Source: Paenibacillaceae bacterium
Lineage (GTDB): Bacteria; Bacillota; Bacilli; Paenibacillales; NBRC-103111
Length of the DNA: 64,000 bases
Assembly: GCA_029256185.1 (NCBI GenBank)
Contig: JAQSYI010000032.1
Coordinates: forward strand, 1 to 64,000
Direction of reading: 5' to 3'
The position numbers and the translations under genes are program-made. Within the stretch, counting starts at the first letter, position 1. The number at the start of each line of letters is the position of its first letter. Of this stretch, positions 1-8,724 are shown piece after piece. The notes beneath the pieces were generated by a model, which made no database searches, was not told the origin of the DNA, and saw only the letters and a program-made list of their open reading frames with translations.

Positions 1-95
1 CTTGGCCCGGGGTCCCCGGTACGCCTGCACAAAAGCGCCTTGCCAGAAACGAAAATTCGACTAAATCTGCTCCCCACGGAGTTTTCATACACACC
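1..95 (-). repeat. Partial copy of a MITE-like dispersed repeat (copy 2)
   Basis: The reverse complement of this stretch matches the left two thirds of the 158-bp element at 42929-43086, at roughly 80% identity by eye over about 95 bases. Shared landmarks include GGAGCAGATTTA, GAATTTTCGTTTCTGGCAAG and TGTGCAGGCGTACCGGGG. Its outer end (82-95, TTTTCATACACACC) is a decayed form of the 14-bp terminal inverted repeat of copy 1. The other end lies outside the window. Both copies are bordered by CTAG at this end. No coding potential is visible. Confidence 0.75.
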
Positions 96-151
96 CTAGA
101 AGAAGAACTAAAATTCCGTAATTGAATGGACTAACATAAGGAGGCAAAAGA

Positions 152-877
152 ATGAATTTGTCGCACCCTTCCAACCGAAAAATCAAATTGGTTCTGGCAG
201 ATGATCATCAATTATTCCGGGAAGGCGTCAAGCGTATCATTAACATGGAGAACGATCTGGAGGTGATCGGGGAGTGCGGGGACGGCATTCAGGTGCTTGA
301 GCTGTGCAATGTATTGCGGCCGGAAATTGTTCTGATGGACATTAATATGCCCGTGGAGAACGGTGTGGCGGCAACGGAGAAGCTCAGGGACTTTTTCCCC
401 GACATTAAGGTCATCATTCTCTCCATCCATGATGATGAGAGCTATGTCTTCGAAACGCTCCGCAAGGGCGCTACAGGCTATCTGCTGAAGGATATGGAGG
501 CGGAGGCCCTGATTAACGCCATCCGTTCTGTGGTGGCTGGACATTCTTACATACATCCGAAGGTTACGGGCAAACTGATCAACCAGCTCAGAAGGATGAC
601 TTATCTGGATGAGGTCGGGGTGGCCGCCGCTGATGCCGGTGTCAAGGAAGCCGGTGTTAAGTATATACATACGCCCAGCAGTCCTTTGACAAGACGTGAG
701 GCAGAGGTGCTCCGTCTGATGGCTGAAGGCAAGAGCAATAAGGCAATTGGCGAGATTCTGTACATAAGCGAGAAGACTGTGAAGAATCACGTGAGCAGCA
801 TTCTGCAGAAGATGGAAGTGGATGATCGGACACAAGCGGTAATTGTGGCGATTAAGAACGGCTGGGTCACTTTGTAG
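152..877 (+). CDS. degU: DegU-family two-component response regulator
   Basis: NarL/FixJ-type transcription factor of 241 aa. The N-terminal receiver domain (about residues 10-130) has the acidic pair DD at 17-18, the phospho-acceptor Asp63 in VLMDINMP, and the conserved Lys in YLLKDM. The C-terminal LuxR-type HTH (about 175-238) contains LTRREAEVLRLMAEGKSNKAIG and TVKNHVSSILQKM. In Bacillus, DegU is phosphorylated by DegS and controls exoenzymes, competence and motility; its place just before comFA and the flagellar block matches the B. subtilis order. DegS, expected upstream, is outside the window or absent. The start is preceded by AAGGAGG at 139-145 with good spacing. Length is close to the usual 229 aa, with a slightly longer interdomain linker. 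Confidence 0.93.
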   Translation: MNLSHPSNRKIKLVLADDHQLFREGVKRIINMENDLEVIGECGDGIQVLELCNVLRPEIVLMDINMPVENGVAATEKLRDFFPDIKVIILSIHDDESYVFETLRKGATGYLLKDMEAEALINAIRSVVAGHSYIHPKVTGKLINQLRRMTYLDEVGVAAADAGVKEAGVKYIHTPSSPLTRREAEVLRLMAEGKSNKAIGEILYISEKTVKNHVSSILQKMEVDDRTQAVIVAIKNGWVTL

Positions 878-942
878 GAACTCTGGGCGGAGTCACGGCA
901 TATACTATTCCTAACAGACCATCGTGTTAGGGAGGGGACGCC

Positions 943-1350
943 ATGTTATGGGGGATGCTGTGGATTCTTGGGGCTTATGGCGCGGCAATAGCCATTCTTC
1001 ATCTGGCTCATGCAGCTTGCAAGCCTCGGCCCAATAACCCGAAAGCGATTACTTATGCCTTGGTTACTCATAATAACGAGGCTCAGATCGAATGGTTTTT
1101 GCGGAGCCTCACTTTTGTGTCCAGGCTGAAGGGTAAGCCTATCACCATTGTTGTATTTGATGATTACTCCACAGATGGGACCCTACCTGTAGCAAGGAAA
1201 ATAGCTGATGAGCGAAACGGTGTAGAAATCCGGCTGCTGCATGAAGGTGACTTGGAGCCTTATTTGATGGAACATGCGGATCAGGCAACGGTAGTTTGCA
1301 GACTGGATAGCCTGGGGAATAAGAAGGGGCTGCCGGTTCTGCAGATTTAA
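943..1350 (+). CDS. Small membrane-anchored protein with a glycosyltransferase-2-like start
   Basis: A 135-aa protein. An N-terminal hydrophobic segment (about residues 3-23) is followed by a short domain with ITYALVTHNNEAQIEWFLRS and VVFDDYSTDGT. These resemble the first beta strands and the nucleotide-binding DD/DxS region of GT-A (family 2) glycosyltransferases. The protein ends after about 110 residues of this fold, so the acceptor-binding half is missing. It is either a minimal GT-A-like domain or a shortened gene, but it is intact in frame with a good GGGAGGGG site at 930-937. It sits between degU and comFA where B. subtilis has other genes. Function is not known; involvement in competence or envelope sugar metabolism is speculation. 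Confidence 0.7.
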   Translation: MLWGMLWILGAYGAAIAILHLAHAACKPRPNNPKAITYALVTHNNEAQIEWFLRSLTFVSRLKGKPITIVVFDDYSTDGTLPVARKIADERNGVEIRLLHEGDLEPYLMEHADQATVVCRLDSLGNKKGLPVLQI

Positions 1351-1372
1351 GAGCATGCTATAGGGAGGGGAA

Positions 1373-3373
1373 ATGCACAAGCGTATGAAGACAGAGTTAT
1401 ACGGGATTATGATGAGCACCGGTGAATGGCGGTGGGCGGTTACACTGGATGATGAGGTGGATAGCCGCCAGAGGGTTGGACCGAGTGAGAACGGTGCCCG
1501 TATCATCCGGTTCAAGCCGGATTTTTCCATGGGACAAGCTGTTCACTTGGCTGAGAGGCTGAATGGAAATTGTAGTACGAAGGTTACAATGAGTCAGATT
1601 AGGAGGGAAATGATATCCGGTTGTCTTGAGATGGGGTTTGATCAGAGATCCCTATCCTCCATCCAGATTGTGAGTACCCAATTGCATACAATCGCATCGA
1701 CAAGCAGTCGCGCTCCGCTAAATCATAGGGTGCTGGATCAGATGATCCGCATTCTGGCGGGGCGTTCTCTTTTGCCTGAGGAACTGGCCGGATTGATGGA
1801 AGCCGAAGGCTTAAGTGAATGGAGCGGAGAATGGAGGCGGTATGTCCAGGCAGGTGTAAGCATGGGGGAGCTGCAGCTTGCTAACGGGATGGATGTCACG
1901 TTTCACAAGGATTGGCTGGGCGGCAGAAGTATGCAAGCTGTTTGCCGCAGATGCGGGACGAAAGGAACCAGAAGCATGGTTAATGGCAGAGGCATCGGTG
2001 GAGCTGAATCGGACCATTCGAACAATAGTGGAGAGCCTGGTATTCGCTGGTCGGCATGCAGCCACTGCGGCATGTTATGCCCTTACTGTGAAGCTTGCTT
2101 GACCATGGGGCGAATTCGCCATTGTTCGCTACTGATCCGGGGAGGCCGGAGACCGCCTGTTTTGGTGGCTGAGTCTATGGGGGCAGATCTGAAGCATTGG
2201 GGGTTAAGTCCGGCTCAGGAGGCCGCAGCGAGAGAAGGTGTGCAATTTCTTGCCAGAACCGGGGGCGGGCAGAATCAGGAAACAACGCACAGAGCCGCGG
2301 AAGAACATGGGAGGCGCATGCGTGACATGGGCCGGCGAGCGTATGCTGCAGAAGTGGGAAGTCAGAGGCCTCCCCGGTTTCTCATCTGGGCCGTCACGGG
2401 AGCGGGCAAAACGGAGATGATCTTCCCCTTGATGGAATATGAGTTGCGTCATGGAAGAAGAGTGCTGCTTGCTACGCCCCGCAAGGATGTGGTACTGGAA
2501 CTAAAGCCTAGGCTGGCCAAAGCGTTTCCCGGGCGTTCGGTGATCGCCTTGTACGGTGGCAGCGAGGACCGGTGGCAGCATGCAGATATTACACTGGCGA
2601 CTACCCACCAGTTGATGAGATTTCATCATGCGTTCGATCTGGTTATCATTGATGAACTGGATGCTTTTCCCTACCACAATAACCCCATGCTCATCTTCGC
2701 GGCAAAGGAGGTCTGTCATCCTGACGGCAGATATGTGTTTCTGTCCGCCACACCTCCCGCGGCAATGCAAAAGGAAGCGGCCAAGGGACATCTGGCCCAT
2801 GTCCGGGTTCCTGTCCGTTATCACAGGCATCCGCTGCCCGTGCCGAAGCGCCTGGCGATTCCCGCATTGGAGCAAATCGTCAAGCGTGGCAAATTGCCGG
2901 TGGGGCTTATCAGGCCGCTTGAGGCATCCGTTGCCCGCGGAGCGCAAGTATTCGTATTTGTACCCAAGATTGTTCTGGTGGAGCCTCTGGTCAAACTGCT
3001 GTCGCGGGCGTTCCCGTCTGTCGTGGTCCAGGGAACTTCATCCAAGGATGAAGGCAGATCAGAGAAGGTCACCGGTTTTCGTGAAGGCCGGATCAGGCTG
3101 CTTGTAACAACGACGATTCTGGAGCGCGGAGTAACAGTGCCCAAAACGGATGTATTCATTCTCGGGGCGGATGCTTCGCTGTTTGATGAGGCCTCCCTTG
3201 TGCAAATGGCTGGACGGGCCGGCCGCAGCAAGGATGATCCGCGGGGCAGGGTATATTTTGCCTCGAGAGAGTGGAGCAATTCTCAGGTATCGGCGATACG
3301 GCAGATTGAGGTGATGAACAAGCTTGCCAAAAAGAACGGGTACTTGACCGCAGAGAGGGAGAAGGGGAAATGA
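1373..3373 (+). CDS. comFA: ComFA-like DNA helicase/translocase for competence
   Basis: Superfamily 2 DEAD/DEAH-type ATPase of 666 aa. The N-terminal ~190 residues are poorly conserved. A four-cysteine zinc finger follows (CRRCG at about 191 and CSHCGMLCPYCEAC at about 228), as in B. subtilis ComFA. Helicase motifs follow: Walker A AVTGAGKTE (about 340), Walker B-like IIDELDAF (about 425), SATPP (about 460), and motif VI QMAGRAGRSKDD (about 612). In transformation ComFA is the cytoplasmic ATPase helping single-stranded DNA import through ComEC. The gene overlaps comFC by 4 nt (ATGA), so the two are translationally coupled. It is about 200 residues longer than B. subtilis ComFA, mostly at the N-terminus. 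A start at 1385 is an alternative. Confidence 0.88.
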   Translation: MHKRMKTELYGIMMSTGEWRWAVTLDDEVDSRQRVGPSENGARIIRFKPDFSMGQAVHLAERLNGNCSTKVTMSQIRREMISGCLEMGFDQRSLSSIQIVSTQLHTIASTSSRAPLNHRVLDQMIRILAGRSLLPEELAGLMEAEGLSEWSGEWRRYVQAGVSMGELQLANGMDVTFHKDWLGGRSMQAVCRRCGTKGTRSMVNGRGIGGAESDHSNNSGEPGIRWSACSHCGMLCPYCEACLTMGRIRHCSLLIRGGRRPPVLVAESMGADLKHWGLSPAQEAAAREGVQFLARTGGGQNQETTHRAAEEHGRRMRDMGRRAYAAEVGSQRPPRFLIWAVTGAGKTEMIFPLMEYELRHGRRVLLATPRKDVVLELKPRLAKAFPGRSVIALYGGSEDRWQHADITLATTHQLMRFHHAFDLVIIDELDAFPYHNNPMLIFAAKEVCHPDGRYVFLSATPPAAMQKEAAKGHLAHVRVPVRYHRHPLPVPKRLAIPALEQIVKRGKLPVGLIRPLEASVARGAQVFVFVPKIVLVEPLVKLLSRAFPSVVVQGTSSKDEGRSEKVTGFREGRIRLLVTTTILERGVTVPKTDVFILGADASLFDEASLVQMAGRAGRSKDDPRGRVYFASREWSNSQVSAIRQIEVMNKLAKKNGYLTAEREKGK

Positions 3374-4149
3374 ATCCAAGCTATGGTGTCAGCCTGGCCC
3401 GTATGATGCAGGTGGTATCAAAAGGAATACAGACTTTTATTGGTCCGGCACATCTCCAATGCTGCTGCTGCGGGGAAGCAAAGCGGATAAGCGGTTGGAA
3501 TCCTCTTGGGGTATGCCAGACCTGCTTGGACGGATTCCCGTGGATTACGGATGTTGTCTGTCCCATCTGCGGCCGCGGGGAGGCTTGTCCGGACTGCCTC
3601 AGGCAAGAACAGCGGTATCTGGCGCGCAACCGCAGCGCTGTCCGGTATGATGAAGCCATGAAGGAGCTGCTGGCCCGATACAAATACAGAAGTGATGAGC
3701 GGCTGCAGCAACTGATGGGCAGGATGCTGGTACACGCTTACCGGCTGTATCCAAAAACCGGCGGAGCGGGCTCTCCCTTTGATTATATCAGTTACGTACC
3801 GGTCAGCTCGGAGCGCTATGAGGAACGGGGCTTTAATCAGGCGGAGCAGATGGCGCTGGTAGTGGCCGGACAAGTAAATCTGCCGGTCGTTTCTCTTCTG
3901 GCGAGGACCCGTCATACGGACAAGCAGAGCTTTAAATCCAGGAAGGAACGGGCTGATAATTTGCAGGGAGCTTTTGCTGTCATACCGGGGCGCGCCGCCA
4001 AGCTGCAGGCGCATGCCAAGCGCAGGGATCTGCGCATTCTCTTGGTGGATGATGTGTATACCACAGGCAGCACCTTGAATCAGTGCGCCCTGGAGCTGCG
4101 GCGGGAGCTGCCGGCAGCGCAGGTTTACGGCCTGTGTTGGGCACGGTGA
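3370..4149 (+). CDS. comFC: ComFC-like phosphoribosyltransferase-fold competence protein
   Basis: 259 aa. The N-terminal region carries paired cysteines typical of ComFC zinc binding (CCCCG near residue 30, CQTC, then CPICGRGEACPDC around 58-75). The C-terminal type I phosphoribosyltransferase domain has the PRPP-binding loop ILLVDDVYTTGSTLNQC (about 222-238) and the ComFC signature ERGFNQAE (about 156). ComFC/ComF partners ComFA in DNA uptake; its exact chemistry is not settled. The start overlaps the end of comFA by 4 nt with GAGAAGGGG as ribosome binding site inside comFA. A comFB homologue is not present between the two. Confidence 0.9.
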   Translation: MNPSYGVSLARMMQVVSKGIQTFIGPAHLQCCCCGEAKRISGWNPLGVCQTCLDGFPWITDVVCPICGRGEACPDCLRQEQRYLARNRSAVRYDEAMKELLARYKYRSDERLQQLMGRMLVHAYRLYPKTGGAGSPFDYISYVPVSSERYEERGFNQAEQMALVVAGQVNLPVVSLLARTRHTDKQSFKSRKERADNLQGAFAVIPGRAAKLQAHAKRRDLRILLVDDVYTTGSTLNQCALELRRELPAAQVYGLCWAR

Positions 4150-4288
4150 GCGATCTTTGGGAAGGGCTAAGGGCCGGCAGAGCTCTAATGGAATAAGCGG
4201 AGCATGACAAGCTAAGGCTGCATCTGTACAAATCCCCCTTCTATGCGTAAACTGTAGAGAGAAGCTTTTACGAAAAGAGGTGCCCGGG

Positions 4289-4717
4289 GTGTCATTAAAT
4301 GTAGGCAACTGCAGCCGTTGCGGCAAGATTTATGTGAAAAATGTGATTCATGACGTTTGTCCTGCCTGTGTGAAAGAGTTTGATAAAATGTATGAGGTCG
4401 CTGCCCAATATCTGAGAGATAACCGGGGGGCTACGATCCAGCAGCTAAGCGATGCTACGGAAATTCCTTTTCGGCAAATCGTCAAGTTCATCCGGGAAGG
4501 CCGGATCTCTGTTATGAACATGCCTAATTTGAATTACCCGTGCGAATCATGCGGGGCCCCCATTCGTGAAGGGCATATCTGCCCGGATTGCCGGAAGAAG
4601 CTGACCAAGGAATACCAGAATCTGAATGAAGACGAGAGGCGGCGGGAGCTGCAAAAGCAAAAGCAGGAAGGAACCAGCTATAATATTAAGGACCGGCTGG
4701 AAAAGGATCGCCGTTAG
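4289..4717 (+). CDS. yvyF: YvyF-like flagellar operon protein (TIGR03826 type)
   Basis: 142 aa when started at GTG 4289, giving MSLNVGNCSRCGKIYVKN, the usual family start; AGAGGTG at 4276-4282 is correctly spaced. A GTG at 4280 overlaps the ribosome binding site and is less likely. Two zinc-ribbon-like CxxC pairs are seen at the N-terminus (CSRCG ... CPAC) and two more in the C-terminal half (CESCG ... CPDC), flanking a short helix-turn-helix-like segment (ATIQQLSDATEIPFRQIVKF). In Bacillus it sits between comFC and flgM, exactly as here, and its role in flagellar expression is only partly understood. Confidence 0.85.
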   Translation: MSLNVGNCSRCGKIYVKNVIHDVCPACVKEFDKMYEVAAQYLRDNRGATIQQLSDATEIPFRQIVKFIREGRISVMNMPNLNYPCESCGAPIREGHICPDCRKKLTKEYQNLNEDERRRELQKQKQEGTSYNIKDRLEKDRR

Positions 4718-4763
4718 TAAGGGACCCTTTTCCGCAAAAGGCATGCTTTTCTTCGGCAGGATA

Positions 4764-4792
4764 TAAACAAATGAATGAGTTAAACCGATAAT
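4764..4792 (+). promoter_or_regulatory. Candidate sigma-D promoter for flgM and downstream flagellar genes
   Basis: TAAA at 4764-4767 is followed by CCGATAAT at 4785-4792, resembling the sigma-D (sigma-28) elements TAAA and CCGATAT. The spacing (17 nt) is 1-2 nt longer than ideal. The -10 element lies inside the left arm of the hairpin at 4783-4813, so promoter and terminator overlap. Confidence 0.5.
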
Positions 4793-4816
4793 AGGGATAT
4801 ACTATTATCGGTTTTT
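4783..4816 (+). terminator. Rho-independent terminator after yvyF
   Basis: Perfect 11-bp stem AACCGATAATA/TATTATCGGTT (4783-4793 and 4803-4813) with a 9-nt loop, followed directly by TTTTATTT. It ends the com operon transcript just before flgM. Confidence 0.75.
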
Positions 4817-4848
4817 TATTTGATCGGGGCCAAGAGGTGACCAAAGAC

Positions 4849-5100
4849 ATGAAGATAAATGATACATCCCGTATTGGCGGAGTGAATCCGTATCGTAAAT
4901 CGGTGGGCAATGCCGCAGCTGCTTCGGAAGTGAAGAAGGGCAAGAAGGATGAGGTTCAGATTTCCAACGAAGCTAAGGAGATGGCCAGCAGCGTCCGTAA
5001 TCCGGAGAAGCTGGAGCAGCTAAAGCAGGCGGTTGCAACCGGAACTTATCACGTCGACGGGCAGAAGGTAGCGGAGAAGCTATGGCCGTTCTTGAAGTAA
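4849..5100 (+). CDS. flgM: FlgM anti-sigma-28 (anti-sigma-D) factor
   Basis: 83 aa. The N-terminus MKINDTSRIGGVNPYRK is the typical FlgM start. The C-terminal helices (VQISNEAKEM, NPEKLEQLKQAVATGTYHVDGQKVAEKL) are the region that binds the sigma factor. FlgM holds sigma-D inactive until the hook-basal body is complete. Start chosen at ATG 4849 because AGAGGTGA (4834-4841) is well spaced; GTG 4837 lies within that site. First gene of the flgM-flgN-flgK-flgL run. Confidence 0.9.
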   Translation: MKINDTSRIGGVNPYRKSVGNAAAASEVKKGKKDEVQISNEAKEMASSVRNPEKLEQLKQAVATGTYHVDGQKVAEKLWPFLK

Positions 5101-5128
5101 CGCCAAAGTCCAGAAAGGAAATGAGAGC

Positions 5129-5626
5129 ATGCCTATACAAGAGCTCCTAGAGATCATGAAGCGGCTGAATGATGTGCATATGCAACTCCTGGAGTTGGCC
5201 GATCATAAGAGGCATGCTCTCGTTCACAATCTGGTAGAGGAATTGAACAAGATTGTCAATCAGGAAAGTAAGCTTGTTCGCCAGGCTGCTGAACTGGAAG
5301 CCAAGCGTGTGAGTGAGGTTGACGCGTATTTGATGAAGCGGGGATTCCGCCCCGATACGAGAGTAACGGTGACCGATTTAATCAAAATTATGATTAGAGC
5401 GGATGAGAAGCGGGCTTTGCAGGAAGCTCAGGGGAATCTTCTCAAGACGCTGTCGCAATTAAAGGAAAAGAATGAACTGAATCAGCAGCTGATCAAGCAT
5501 TCTCTTGCTTTTATTAATTATTCCTATGATCTTCTGCTGGGTCCGCCGGAAGAGGAAATGATCTACCAGAGGCCAGAGTCTCACGGTGTTCCCAAACGGT
5601 CCGGCTTATTTGATACGAGAGCATAA
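5129..5626 (+). CDS. flgN: FlgN-like flagellar export chaperone
   Basis: 165 aa, predicted almost entirely helical. It has the FlgN/YvyG pattern: an N-terminal helix pair around LLEIMKRLNDVHMQLLELADHK and a long second helix with VNQESKLVRQAAELEAKR, ending with a helix ending in INYSYDLLLG. FlgN is the cytoplasmic chaperone for the hook-junction proteins FlgK and FlgL, which are the next two genes. Preceded by AGAAAGGAAATG. Sequence identity in the family is low, so the call rests on fold pattern plus position. Confidence 0.82.
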   Translation: MPIQELLEIMKRLNDVHMQLLELADHKRHALVHNLVEELNKIVNQESKLVRQAAELEAKRVSEVDAYLMKRGFRPDTRVTVTDLIKIMIRADEKRALQEAQGNLLKTLSQLKEKNELNQQLIKHSLAFINYSYDLLLGPPEEEMIYQRPESHGVPKRSGLFDTRA

Positions 5627-5662
5627 CGGTGAAATCCATGCTTGGGGAGGAGAGCTTCTATC

Positions 5663-7129
5663 ATGAGATCCACATTTGGGGGAATAGAAATAGCAAAACG
5701 AAGCCTGTTTGCCCATCAGGCGGCATTGACTACAACCGGACATAATATTGCCAATGCCAATACAGTGGGCTACTCCCGTCAGGTAGTTAATATGGTAGCT
5801 TCCCGCCCGATTGAAGCAGTGGGGCTAATGAGCAGCAATATTCCCGGCCAGATGGGACAAGGGGTAGAGTTCGATTATATCAAGAGAATTCGTGAAGGGT
5901 TTCTTGATAAACAATATTACAATGAGAACAAAAGTTACGGACAATGGACAACCCGGCGCGACACCTTGGAAAAGCTGGAAACGATCATCAATGAACCCTC
6001 TGATACAGGCATTCGTCAGGTTCTGGACGGATTCTGGAATTCCTGGCAAGAGCTCAGTAAGCAGCCGGATAATCTGGAGACAAGGGCAGTAGTGAAAGAG
6101 TCGGCGCTGGCCCTTGCTGATGCCTTCAACCACGCGGCGCGGCAGTTAAAAGACTTGAAGCAGGATCTGACCGATAACATCGACGTGAAGGTAACCGAAG
6201 TGAACTCGCTGCTGAACCAGGTAGCCGCTCTGAACAACGAGATATTCCGAATTGAAGGACTATCCAATGATGCCAACGATTTGCGGGATCAACGCGATGT
6301 ATTGCTAGATACGCTTTCCAAAATAGTAAATGTTACCGTTACCGAGGAGTCCGATGGATACAACGTTCGGATGGGAGAGGTTCAGTTAGTCCAAGGGGCG
6401 ACTGCCACGCCGTTCACACTGGAGACAGTGAACGCGGGTTATGTCGTGGATGGAAGCGGGAATTTGAACAGCGGGGAATTGTTTGGTCTCCGCTATTCAA
6501 GAGACAAGCTGGTGAACGAATATCAGAACCAGTTGGACTCCATGGTTTCTACCCTGGTCTCCAACGTGAACACGATTCATAGCCAAGGATTTACACAAAA
6601 ACACCCGGTAGTAGCAGGAGGAGATTTCTTTGTTTATTCGCCCCCGACTGCAACAGTGACCAGCCTGTCAGAGCGGTTGCGGGTAAACACAACCATAACG
6701 GATGACGTAGAGAATATTGCCGCCTCAGGCAAAACTTATGTGGATGAGGCCGGCGTTACCAGAGTGGTTAAGGGAAATAATGACAACGCTCTTGCTTTGG
6801 CCACTATTCGCAATCAGAAGTTTACCTTCGATTCATCCGGAATCGAGAAGATTATTCTAAACGGGGGCACTTTCGACGAGTTTCTCCGGGCGGTAGTGGG
6901 GGAGATTGGTGTTCAGACGCAGGAAGCGCAGCGGCAGGCAACCAATCAGCAGATTCTGGTGGAGCAGGTGGATTCCCGGCGCCAATCTGTCAGCGGTGTC
7001 TCATTGGACGAGGAAATGGCCAACATGATCAAATACCAGCATGCTTATAATGCGGCTGCCCGTGCGCTCACCACCTACGACGAGATGCTCGACAAGATTA
7101 TCAATAGCATGGGCATTGTAGGCCGGTAA
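5663..7129 (+). CDS. flgK: FlgK flagellar hook-associated protein 1
   Basis: 488 aa from ATG 5663 (MRSTFGGIEIAKRSLFAHQ), with GGGGAGGAG at 5644-5652. The N-terminal rod/hook motif ALTTTGHNIANANTVGYSRQ (residues ~22-41) and the C-terminal FlgK helix ANMIKYQHAYNAAARALTTY (about 455-474) pair to form the coiled-coil D0/D1 core. The central part is variable. FlgK is the first junction protein between hook and filament. It is shorter than the enteric protein but normal for Bacillaceae/Paenibacillaceae. Confidence 0.93.
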   Translation: MRSTFGGIEIAKRSLFAHQAALTTTGHNIANANTVGYSRQVVNMVASRPIEAVGLMSSNIPGQMGQGVEFDYIKRIREGFLDKQYYNENKSYGQWTTRRDTLEKLETIINEPSDTGIRQVLDGFWNSWQELSKQPDNLETRAVVKESALALADAFNHAARQLKDLKQDLTDNIDVKVTEVNSLLNQVAALNNEIFRIEGLSNDANDLRDQRDVLLDTLSKIVNVTVTEESDGYNVRMGEVQLVQGATATPFTLETVNAGYVVDGSGNLNSGELFGLRYSRDKLVNEYQNQLDSMVSTLVSNVNTIHSQGFTQKHPVVAGGDFFVYSPPTATVTSLSERLRVNTTITDDVENIAASGKTYVDEAGVTRVVKGNNDNALALATIRNQKFTFDSSGIEKIILNGGTFDEFLRAVVGEIGVQTQEAQRQATNQQILVEQVDSRRQSVSGVSLDEEMANMIKYQHAYNAAARALTTYDEMLDKIINSMGIVGR

Positions 7130-7157
7130 AGAATAATCCATAGAAGGAGGGCACGCT

Positions 7158-8057
7158 ATGCCTTCACGCGTTACGCAAGGAATGCTGAATACCCAGTTGC
7201 TGCGCAATCTGAACAGTAACTTGAACAGAATGGACAATCTTCAGAATCAATTGGCAACGGGACGGAAGATTAACAAGCCTTCCGATGACCCGGTTGGAAT
7301 CAGCTTCTCCATGCGGTACAGAAGCGAATTGTCCGCTAATGATCAATACAAGAAGAATGTTGACGCCACTACCTCCTGGCTCGAATATTCCGATACGATG
7401 CTGGACCAAGCGGGAACTGTGCTGCAGCGTGCGCGGGAGCTGGCTGTTTCGGGAGCCAACGGAACCAACTCGGAGGAATCCTACAAGGCCTTTAAGAATG
7501 AAGTGGATCAGTTGTACAGTCAGATGATTTCGATTGGCAACAGCCAATTTAACGGCAAGTACGTCTTCAATGGACAGATTACCGACCAGAAGCCATATCC
7601 GGACGATGCGGATGCTATGAACGCGACTCCCGAGCAGGGAGAGATTCGGTTTGAGATCGGCTTGGGAGTCAGGATATCCGCCAATGTAACAGGCACTCAA
7701 GTATTCGGCGAAGCTGGCGATGAGACCAATATATATCAGGTGCTGAAAACCTTGAGCGAAGGGTTGGATGAGCAAGATTCGGAGAAGGTCAGCTCTGCCC
7801 TTGGATTGTTGGATGAGCGGATGAGTAAATTCCTGTCGGTCCGTGCCGATGTGGGGGCCAAGATCAACCGTATCGAATTGGCACAGAACCGGCTGGAGGA
7901 CATTGATTTGAACGTTCAGTCCCTCAAGTCCAAGATCGAGGATGCTGACATGGCCGAAGTCATTACGAACCTGAAGATGGACGAGAATGTGTATCAGGCA
8001 TCCTTGTCTGCAGGAACCAAATTAATCATGCCCAGCTTAATGGATTACCTGCGTTAG
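7158..8057 (+). CDS. flgL: FlgL flagellar hook-associated protein 3
   Basis: 299 aa, flagellin-like. The N-terminus has MPSRVTQGMLNTQLLRNLN and QLATGRKINKPSDDPVGIS (about 30-48), the classical FlgL signature. The C-terminus is a flagellin-type helix (DLNVQSLKSKIEDADMAEVI, about 252-271). It forms the second hook-filament junction ring together with FlgK. Strong ribosome binding site AGAAGGAGG at 7142-7150. Confidence 0.92.
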   Translation: MPSRVTQGMLNTQLLRNLNSNLNRMDNLQNQLATGRKINKPSDDPVGISFSMRYRSELSANDQYKKNVDATTSWLEYSDTMLDQAGTVLQRARELAVSGANGTNSEESYKAFKNEVDQLYSQMISIGNSQFNGKYVFNGQITDQKPYPDDADAMNATPEQGEIRFEIGLGVRISANVTGTQVFGEAGDETNIYQVLKTLSEGLDEQDSEKVSSALGLLDERMSKFLSVRADVGAKINRIELAQNRLEDIDLNVQSLKSKIEDADMAEVITNLKMDENVYQASLSAGTKLIMPSLMDYLR

Positions 8058-8072
8058 AAGGAGTGAACCTCT

Positions 8073-8642
8073 ATGGCCTCCATATCCTCCCTTCAGATTC
8101 GGCAGTTTCCTGCCAAGCTTGGTATTGATGCCGACCTGGGACAATACTCCATGCGCCAGCCGCGGGCTTCCTTGTCCATCCGTACAGAGCCAAACAGGAT
8201 GACAATCCGTTCTTATGAAGGAGAACTGCGGATTGATCAGAGCAAGGCATTGGATGCTTATGGTCTGGGCGGTGCCTTGCAGAATATGAACCGGATATAC
8301 AGTGGAGCTCATCAGGCTGCGCAACAGGGGATTGCCCGTATTGTAGAGTATGGGAACCAATTGGCCAGAATTCATGTGAAGACCAACCCGATAGCCGATC
8401 ATGCCCGGAATCTTACATTTTCGTTTGACGAATTCAACTATGTGGGCGAAGCCGGTTATGACAATGTAGACATAACGTACACTCCCCGCAAGCCGGATAT
8501 AGAAATCACGGGCGGGCAAGTAAACATAGAGGCCCAGATTAATCCACCCGAGGTCGAGTATAAGGTGGGAAAGTTGGATATTTACATGATGCAGTATCCC
8601 AAAATTGAGTATACCCCTCCACAAATTGATTTGCTCGTGTGA
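8073..8642 (+). CDS. DUF6470 (YviE-like) protein of the flagellar operon
   Basis: 189 aa. It matches the position and character of B. subtilis YviE, between flgL and fliW. The N-terminal segment with IRQFPAKLGIDADLGQYSMRQPRASLSI and the later VDITYTPRKPDIEITGGQVNIEAQINPPEVEY suggest a mostly beta protein with repeated short strands. No enzyme motif or signal peptide is visible. Function unknown; conserved linkage with flgL and fliW suggests a role in filament assembly or secretion. AAGGAGTGA precedes the ATG. Confidence 0.8.
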   Translation: MASISSLQIRQFPAKLGIDADLGQYSMRQPRASLSIRTEPNRMTIRSYEGELRIDQSKALDAYGLGGALQNMNRIYSGAHQAAQQGIARIVEYGNQLARIHVKTNPIADHARNLTFSFDEFNYVGEAGYDNVDITYTPRKPDIEITGGQVNIEAQINPPEVEYKVGKLDIYMMQYPKIEYTPPQIDLLV

Positions 8643-8654
8643 TCAAGTATAATC

Positions 8655-8686
8655 AAGCTATGGCCTGTTGCTGTAGCTTTTTTTGT
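8655..8686 (+). terminator. Terminator after the flgK-flgL-DUF6470 run
   Basis: Stem AAGCTATGGC (8655-8664) with GCTGTAGCTT (8670-8679): 10 pairs including two G-U, 5-nt loop, followed by a run of T. Confidence 0.75.
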
Positions 8687-8724
8687 CTTTTAGGTAAAAC
8701 ACTCTGGAATGGAGTTGGATAAGC

